Positions 59,601 to 64,000 of a stretch of 64,000 nt of DNA are shown here, one piece after another. The notes beneath the pieces were generated by a model, which was given only the letters and a program-made list of their open reading frames with translations, ran no database searches and was not told where the DNA came from. This DNA comes from Lacrimispora amygdalina. Lineage in GTDB: Bacteria > Bacillota > Clostridia > Lachnospirales > Lachnospiraceae. Every line of letters begins with the position of its first letter. Position 1 is the stretch's first letter. The stretch spans positions 124,001 through 188,000 of the forward strand of contig NZ_OAOF01000006.1 of assembly GCF_900205965.1 (NCBI RefSeq), in the 5' to 3' direction. A program made the translations under genes and the position numbers.

Positions 59601-60929
59601 ATGGAAGAAAAAAATTTGAACAAAGCGCTTACACCTGTTAAGCTGTGGGCAATTATTGTTGGTGCAGTTGTTTCAGGTATGTATTTTGGCTGGAATTATT
59701 TGTTCGAAAAGACGAATTTTACAGGAGCGTTAATTGCTACCTTGATTGTCACTCTTTTCTATGTTTCTTTTGTATTCTGTTACTCTGAACTGGCAACTGC
59801 CATCCCTTCCGCGGCCGGTCCTACGGCATATGCAGAAAAATCATTCGGTAAGTTTGCCGGTTTTATAGCCGGCTTCTCAATACTCGTGGAATATATCTTT
59901 GCAACGCCTGGAATTGCGCTTTCCATCGGCGCATATGTTCATGGACTGTTTCCTGTTATTCCGGCTAATATCGCCGCTATTACAGCATTTTGTATCTTTG
60001 TGTTTATTAATATCAGGGGAATTGAATCAGCAGCTATTGTCAGCGTAATTGTTACAGCCGTTGCAATTCTTGGAGTTGCTGTTTATTTTGTAGTTGGAAT
60101 TCCTACCGTGGACGTACAGGGTCTGTTTTCTTCCGGGGCTTCCTTGAACGGCATGCACGGTATTTTTGCCGCCATTCCATTTGTAGTCTGGTTTTATTTA
60201 GCTGTGGAATCAGGTGCAATGGGCGCAGAGGAATGCAAGAATCCGCAAAAAGACATCCCAAAGGCGTTTATCTCAGGCATTGGAGCTCTGGTTGTTATGG
60301 CAGTTGCCGCTCTGGTTGTTACCGCCGGGAACTCCGCTTCCGATTTGTCCGCAGTGGCTTCAACCGATAATCCGCTTCCGGCGATTTTATCAAAAGTTTA
60401 TGGGGAGAATTCTTTCCTGGTTAAATTGGTGGGATTTTTTGGATTATTTGGTCTGGCGGCCAGCCTTCATGGAATTATGATTGGATATTCCAGACAGGCA
60501 TATGCCATGTCACGAAGCGGCTATCTGCCAAAGGTTCTTTCAAAGCTTGATAAACAAGGCACGCCTGTATTTGCTCTTGTAAGCACCAGCCTGATCGGTC
60601 TCTTCTTTGTAATCACTGGAAATGTAGGCAGTCTGGTGGTATTCTCCTGCATCGGTTCATCTGTAATGGCAGTCTTATCCATCGCCTCCTGGTTTGTTCT
60701 CAGGAAAAACGAGCCGGAGCTGGCACGCCCTTACCGGTTAAAATCAGCCATTATTCCTGGCATTGCTGCAGTTACCTGTGCCATTGTTGTGGTTGCCATT
60801 GTGGTCTCACAGGCATCTTTATTATTCCTGGCTGCCATTGTTTATGCAGCCGCTGTTCTTTATTATCTCGTAAAAGAAAGACTTTTTGCTAACGGATTTT
60901 CAAATGCAGAAAATGAACTGGAAGCTTAG
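59601..60929 (+). CDS. eat: ethanolamine permease (Eat type)
   Basis: The 442-residue APC-family transporter has about 12 TM segments. GWNYLFEKTNFTGALIATLI, SAAGPTAYAEKSFGKFAGFIAGFSILVEYIFATPG-type sequence (about residues 65-105), VESGAMGAEECKNPQKDIPKA and GYSRQAYAMSRSGYLPK are typical. It imports ethanolamine. ATG 59601 has AGGAGG 8 bases upstream; an ATG at 59577 lies before it. The single-permease arrangement differs from EutH-type operons. Confidence 0.92.
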   Translation: MEEKNLNKALTPVKLWAIIVGAVVSGMYFGWNYLFEKTNFTGALIATLIVTLFYVSFVFCYSELATAIPSAAGPTAYAEKSFGKFAGFIAGFSILVEYIFATPGIALSIGAYVHGLFPVIPANIAAITAFCIFVFINIRGIESAAIVSVIVTAVAILGVAVYFVVGIPTVDVQGLFSSGASLNGMHGIFAAIPFVVWFYLAVESGAMGAEECKNPQKDIPKAFISGIGALVVMAVAALVVTAGNSASDLSAVASTDNPLPAILSKVYGENSFLVKLVGFFGLFGLAASLHGIMIGYSRQAYAMSRSGYLPKVLSKLDKQGTPVFALVSTSLIGLFFVITGNVGSLVVFSCIGSSVMAVLSIASWFVLRKNEPELARPYRLKSAIIPGIAAVTCAIVVVAIVVSQASLLFLAAIVYAAAVLYYLVKERLFANGFSNAENELEA

Positions 60930-60940
60930 GGGGTTAAAAC

Positions 60941-62308
60941 GTGAAATTAAAGACAAGATTATTCGGAAAAACCTACGAATTCCGATCAGTGAAAGAAGTC
61001 CTTGCAAAGGCCAATGAGGAGAAATCCGGTGACATGCTGGCGGGAATTGCAGCAGCAGATGCGGCAGAACGTATTGCTGCCAAAGTAGTTCTTGCCGATT
61101 TTACCGTTTCCGATTTACGCAACCATCCGGTTGTCGATTATGAAACGGATGAAGTGACCAGAGTCATTCAGGATGGAGTGGATGAGGAAGCTTATAAAAA
61201 AATCAAATCCATAACGCTTGGAGAACTACGGGAATTTATACTGGCATCTCCTGCCGCTGCCATTGAAGAAATCCGGGATGGTCTTACTGCTGAGGTGATT
61301 GCAGGTGTAACAAAACTAATGAGCAATCTGGATATCATTGTGGCTTCAAAAAAGCTGATTGTTCCTGCAACGTGCAATACAACAATCGGCCTTCCCGGAA
61401 CTCTTGCTTCCAGGCTGCAGCCCAATCACCCCACCGACAGCCTTAATGGGGTTATGGCATCTGTATTCGAGGGGATTTCCTATGCAAACGGGGATGCATT
61501 AATTGGTTTAAATCCTGCCATCGATACAGTGGAACAAACGGATAAAATCCTCCGGGCATTCCGTGATTTTATGGATAAATGGAAGATCCCGACCCAAAAC
61601 TGCGTGCTCTCCCATGTCACCACCCAGATGGAAGCTTTAAAAAAAGGCAGTCCTATGGATTTAATGTTCCAATCCATTGCCGGATCTCAGATCTCCAATA
61701 CCTCTTTTGGGATCAGCACTGCATTAATGGATGAGGCGTATGAACTGATGATGGAAAAAAGAAGTTCCAAAGGTCCTAACTTCATGTATTTTGAAACAGG
61801 CCAGGGCTCCGAACTTTCATCCGAAGGCCATCATGATGCGGACCAGCTGGTGATGGAGGCTCGGTGCTATGGATTTGCCAAACGTTATCACCCGTACTGT
61901 GTCAATACCGTGGTGGGATTTATCGGACCGGAGTATTTATATGACGGAGCCCAGGTAATCCGAGCTGGACTGGAAGATCATTTTATGGGAAAACTCACTG
62001 GAATTCCCATGGGCTGTGATGTCTGTTATACCAATCATATGAAAGCAAGTCAGAATGATCTTGAAAACTTAGGCGTTCTCCTTGCCAGTGCTGGTGTCAA
62101 TTATGTGATGGGAATACCAGCCGGGGATGACATTATGCTGATGTATCAGTCCTCCAGCTATCATGATACTGCGGCATTTCGGGAAACCAGCAGGAAACGA
62201 CCCATTCGGGAATTTGAAAAGCGTATGGAAGAACTGGGAATTATGGAAGACGGACATTTAACGGAGCGGGCCGGTGATCCATCTGTCTTCACACAGGAGG
62301 TAAAGTAA
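60941..62308 (+). CDS. eutB: ethanolamine ammonia-lyase large subunit EutB
   Basis: The 455-residue catalytic TIM-barrel subunit converts ethanolamine to acetaldehyde and ammonia with AdoCbl. Family landmarks are FRSVKEVLAKANEEKSGD, PATCNTTIGLPGTLASRLQPN, GDALIGLNPA, HVTTQMEALKKGSPMDLMFQ, ETGQGSELSSEGHHDADQ and PMGCDVCYTNHMKA. Length matches E. coli EutB (453). The start is GTG 60941 with AGGGGG upstream. Confidence 0.97.
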   Translation: MKLKTRLFGKTYEFRSVKEVLAKANEEKSGDMLAGIAAADAAERIAAKVVLADFTVSDLRNHPVVDYETDEVTRVIQDGVDEEAYKKIKSITLGELREFILASPAAAIEEIRDGLTAEVIAGVTKLMSNLDIIVASKKLIVPATCNTTIGLPGTLASRLQPNHPTDSLNGVMASVFEGISYANGDALIGLNPAIDTVEQTDKILRAFRDFMDKWKIPTQNCVLSHVTTQMEALKKGSPMDLMFQSIAGSQISNTSFGISTALMDEAYELMMEKRSSKGPNFMYFETGQGSELSSEGHHDADQLVMEARCYGFAKRYHPYCVNTVVGFIGPEYLYDGAQVIRAGLEDHFMGKLTGIPMGCDVCYTNHMKASQNDLENLGVLLASAGVNYVMGIPAGDDIMLMYQSSSYHDTAAFRETSRKRPIREFEKRMEELGIMEDGHLTERAGDPSVFTQEVK

Positions 62309-63079
62309 ATGGACCAGGACCTTGTAAGGGATATCTCTTCCCTGGATATAACAGATCGGGTAACAATTGACCAGCCAGTTGACTATCAGTCCTGCGTCAG
62401 TTTAAAGAAAACTTCGGCTGCAAGAATCTGTGTCGGAAAGGCAGGAACCAGATTGAAAACAGAAACTTATCTGCGCTTTCGTGCCGACCATGCAGTTGCC
62501 ATGGATGCAGTCTGGTCAGAGGTGGATGAAAAAGTGGTGGATCAGCTGGGATTTTTAAATGTTCAGAGCTTGTGCAAAAATAAAGATGAGTATATCACAA
62601 GACCGGACCTTGGAAGACGTTTTTCCGATGAAACAATAAAAAAAATCAGTGAAAGCTGCAGACACGATGCCGATGTACAGATCATAGCCGGTGATGGACT
62701 TAGCTCCCCTGCGATTACCAGTAATCTTCCTGATATCTATCCCATGCTGATAGACGGGCTGAAGGAAAAAGGCTATACTACAGGTGATCCAATCTTTGTA
62801 AAATATGCCAGGGTCGCGACTATGGACAAAATCAGTGAAGTGTTAAATGCAAAAGTTACAATTATTCTCATAGGAGAAAGACCGGGTCTTGCAACCGGAG
62901 AAAGCTTAAGTGCATATATGGCATATGAATCAAGCACAAAGAAACCGGAATCCCAGAGGACGGTGGTTTCCAATATCCATAAGAATGGAATGCCTCCGGT
63001 AGAAGCCGGTGCACAGATTATTTCCATTGTGGATGCAATGATGGAAGCGAAAACCAGCGGAATTGATTTAAAATTATAA
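62309..63079 (+). CDS. eutC: ethanolamine ammonia-lyase small subunit EutC
   Basis: The 256-residue cobalamin-binding subunit starts directly after the eutB stop (AGGAGG upstream inside eutB). It has RICVGKAGTRLKTETYLRFRADHA, AGDGLSSPAI, LIGERPGLATGESLSAYMAY and NGMPPVEAGAQI. It is shorter than E. coli EutC (295) at the N-terminus, where E. coli carries an encapsulation-type extension. The lack of that extension fits the absence of microcompartment genes here. Confidence 0.96.
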   Translation: MDQDLVRDISSLDITDRVTIDQPVDYQSCVSLKKTSAARICVGKAGTRLKTETYLRFRADHAVAMDAVWSEVDEKVVDQLGFLNVQSLCKNKDEYITRPDLGRRFSDETIKKISESCRHDADVQIIAGDGLSSPAITSNLPDIYPMLIDGLKEKGYTTGDPIFVKYARVATMDKISEVLNAKVTIILIGERPGLATGESLSAYMAYESSTKKPESQRTVVSNIHKNGMPPVEAGAQIISIVDAMMEAKTSGIDLKL

Positions 63080-63088
63080 GCATAAGGC

Positions 63089-63122
63089 GGGGCATATATT
63101 CTTAGGTAAGAATATATGCCCC
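63089..63122. terminator. terminator of the ethanolamine operon
   Basis: GGGGCATATATTCTT (63089-63103) pairs perfectly with AAGAATATATGCCCC (63108-63122) around a 4-base loop, 9 bases after the eutC stop. It may serve both converging transcripts. Confidence 0.85.
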
Positions 63123-63131
63123 ACTCATTAT

Positions 63132-63998
63132 CTATTTTAAATATTCACCGACGCCCTTCCAGGCTCCCTTCGGTTTTAAATTCGTCTGATCCGTATCAAA
63201 CTCTTTATATTCCTGTTTTTTCAATTCCTGCAAACGAAAACCTTCCTTTAAAACTACAGAGGACAAGATTCCGGCATTCAGTGCATGAACCGGACATGCA
63301 TAAATGCATCTTAAGCACCAGATACAGCGAAAACCGAATTTCGGCTTTCCCCCTTCCATCTTGATGTTGTGAACCGGGCACTTTTGCGAACATAATCCGC
63401 AGTGAGTGCACTTTAAAGAGGGGTGAATGGAAGCACCAAAAAATCTTGCTCCCAGATGCTCTCCTTTCCCCAACATTGAAAGAAAACGATCCCAGGGTTT
63501 TGCCAGAAGAAAATGGTGTTTTCCAGCCATAATATCTTCAACCATTTCTTTTGTTTTTTCCGGTAATATATGTATCAGCTGCTGATCAATTTCCCTGCCT
63601 GCATTGATACCGAAATTAGATGGCATTACGGCCATTCGTTCGTAAATCACATGATATCCCTTTCTCTTTAATATCCGCCTGCAGGCGATGGTACAGGCTG
63701 TATTGGGTGAGATATCTCCCCCGCCGGATACCGGAACGATAGCTGTCATAGTGCGGCTGGATTTCGGAAGGCCTTTGACCCATTTTTCGGTAATAGAAGC
63801 CAGGCGGAACGCATATACAGGCGAAAATATCACCAGGAGATCAGGCTGTTTTAATTTACCCGGATCATGGCTTTCCAGATTAATGGTTTTGCTTTCCAGT
63901 CCATTCTTTGCCAGCTGCTGTGCGAAACACAGACAGACTTCTTTTGTACAACCAGTCCCTGTAAAATATGCCAGGGTGATTTTTTTTGGTTTTAACAA
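63132..63998 (-). CDS. EFR1-type flavodoxin/ferredoxin protein (5' end may lie outside the window)
   Basis: The 288-residue protein combines a flavodoxin-like N-terminal domain (ITLAYFTGTGCTKEV, VIFSPVYAFRL) with two 4Fe-4S clusters (CTHCGLCSQKCP and CIWCLRCIYACP, about residues 198-230). It is of the EFR1 electron-transfer family common in Clostridia. The first codon in view is TTG at 63998, two bases from the window edge, so the true start may lie beyond. The redox partner is unknown. Confidence 0.88.
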   Translation of the reverse strand: MLKPKKITLAYFTGTGCTKEVCLCFAQQLAKNGLESKTINLESHDPGKLKQPDLLVIFSPVYAFRLASITEKWVKGLPKSSRTMTAIVPVSGGGDISPNTACTIACRRILKRKGYHVIYERMAVMPSNFGINAGREIDQQLIHILPEKTKEMVEDIMAGKHHFLLAKPWDRFLSMLGKGEHLGARFFGASIHPSLKCTHCGLCSQKCPVHNIKMEGGKPKFGFRCIWCLRCIYACPVHALNAGILSSVVLKEGFRLQELKKQEYKEFDTDQTNLKPKGAWKGVGEYLK

Positions 63999-64000
63999 TG

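Noticed and set aside
1..64000. CRISPR arrays, tRNA and rRNA genes.
   Set aside because: No regularly spaced direct repeats, no cloverleaf-like sequences with CCA-end context and no rRNA motifs were noticed on either strand by reading. A dedicated scan was not possible.

Overview
The window looks like a chromosomal segment of an anaerobic Firmicute, most likely Clostridia and probably Lachnospiraceae. Evidence: the gene order rplU-prp-rpmA then obgE, a NadD-YqeK fusion, LexA boxes of the GAACATATGTTC type, a short ThiF of the clostridial type, citrate lyase genes, AdoCbl-dependent ethanolamine lyase, and strong AGGAGG ribosome binding sites. The genus cannot be fixed from sequence alone. I saw no rRNA, tRNA or CRISPR array.

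Layout. (1) 0-3 kb: end of an unknown gene, a Gfo/Idh/MocA oxidoreductase, an AraC regulator, a small DUF6506-like protein and a two-TM membrane protein. (2) 3-6.7 kb, minus strand: thiazole operon thiS-thiF-thiG-thiH-tenI behind a promoter, a TPP riboswitch and an intrinsic terminator placed directly before the thiS ribosome binding site. (3) 6.7-12.7 kb: AT-rich accessory island. It starts with a 33-codon Ser/Arg/Lys-rich peptide gene, a compact Ser/Thr-type protein kinase gene and an unknown 197-aa gene, all in one direction. It continues with a secreted protein of unknown function, a broken IS91-type integrase, an unknown membrane protein, a decayed small gene interrupted by a perfect 23-bp palindrome, and a pair of tiny overlapping ORFs. 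(4) 12.7-26.5 kb: core genome. This holds a tyrosine recombinase, a divergent LysM protein/lexA pair with four SOS boxes, rsfS, nadD-yqeK, yhbY, obgE, rpmA, prp, rplU, an MFS transporter, an RNase G/E, the paired radical-SAM genes, and a GntR-controlled ABC exporter.

(5) 26.6-34.9 kb: citrate fermentation operon (aconitase-family hydratase, citD, citE, citF, citG, citC) with a divergent LysR gene. No citX was seen. (6) 34.9-46.9 kb: a decaying sulfatase/sugar-ABC locus. Two sulfatases, two permeases and a binding protein look intact. The sensor kinase has a nonsense codon and its C-terminus has been replaced by the tail of a binding protein. The ABC ATPase has lost its start and abuts a divergent metallo-hydrolase. 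An ion/dicarboxylate-type permease is frameshifted and a LysR gene is truncated. (7) 46.9-57.8 kb, minus strand: a sugar catabolic and uptake cluster (PfkB kinase, class II aldolase, D-lyxose-isomerase-like protein, RbsB/RbsA/RbsC-type transporter). It is followed by a terminator and a separate promoter for a sensing operon (lipoprotein binding protein, histidine kinase, response regulator, second binding protein). (8) 58-63.1 kb: compact ethanolamine operon eutA-eat-eutB-eutC behind a promoter and a leader terminator, with no microcompartment genes in view. (9) At the right edge, an EFR1-type flavodoxin/ferredoxin protein.

The best candidate for an undescribed system is the peptide-kinase-unknown cassette at 6936-8465. 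A tiny SR-type peptide sits 24 bases before a kinase with most catalytic motifs intact, which suggests a dedicated substrate/kinase pair. This is inference from gene order and composition only.
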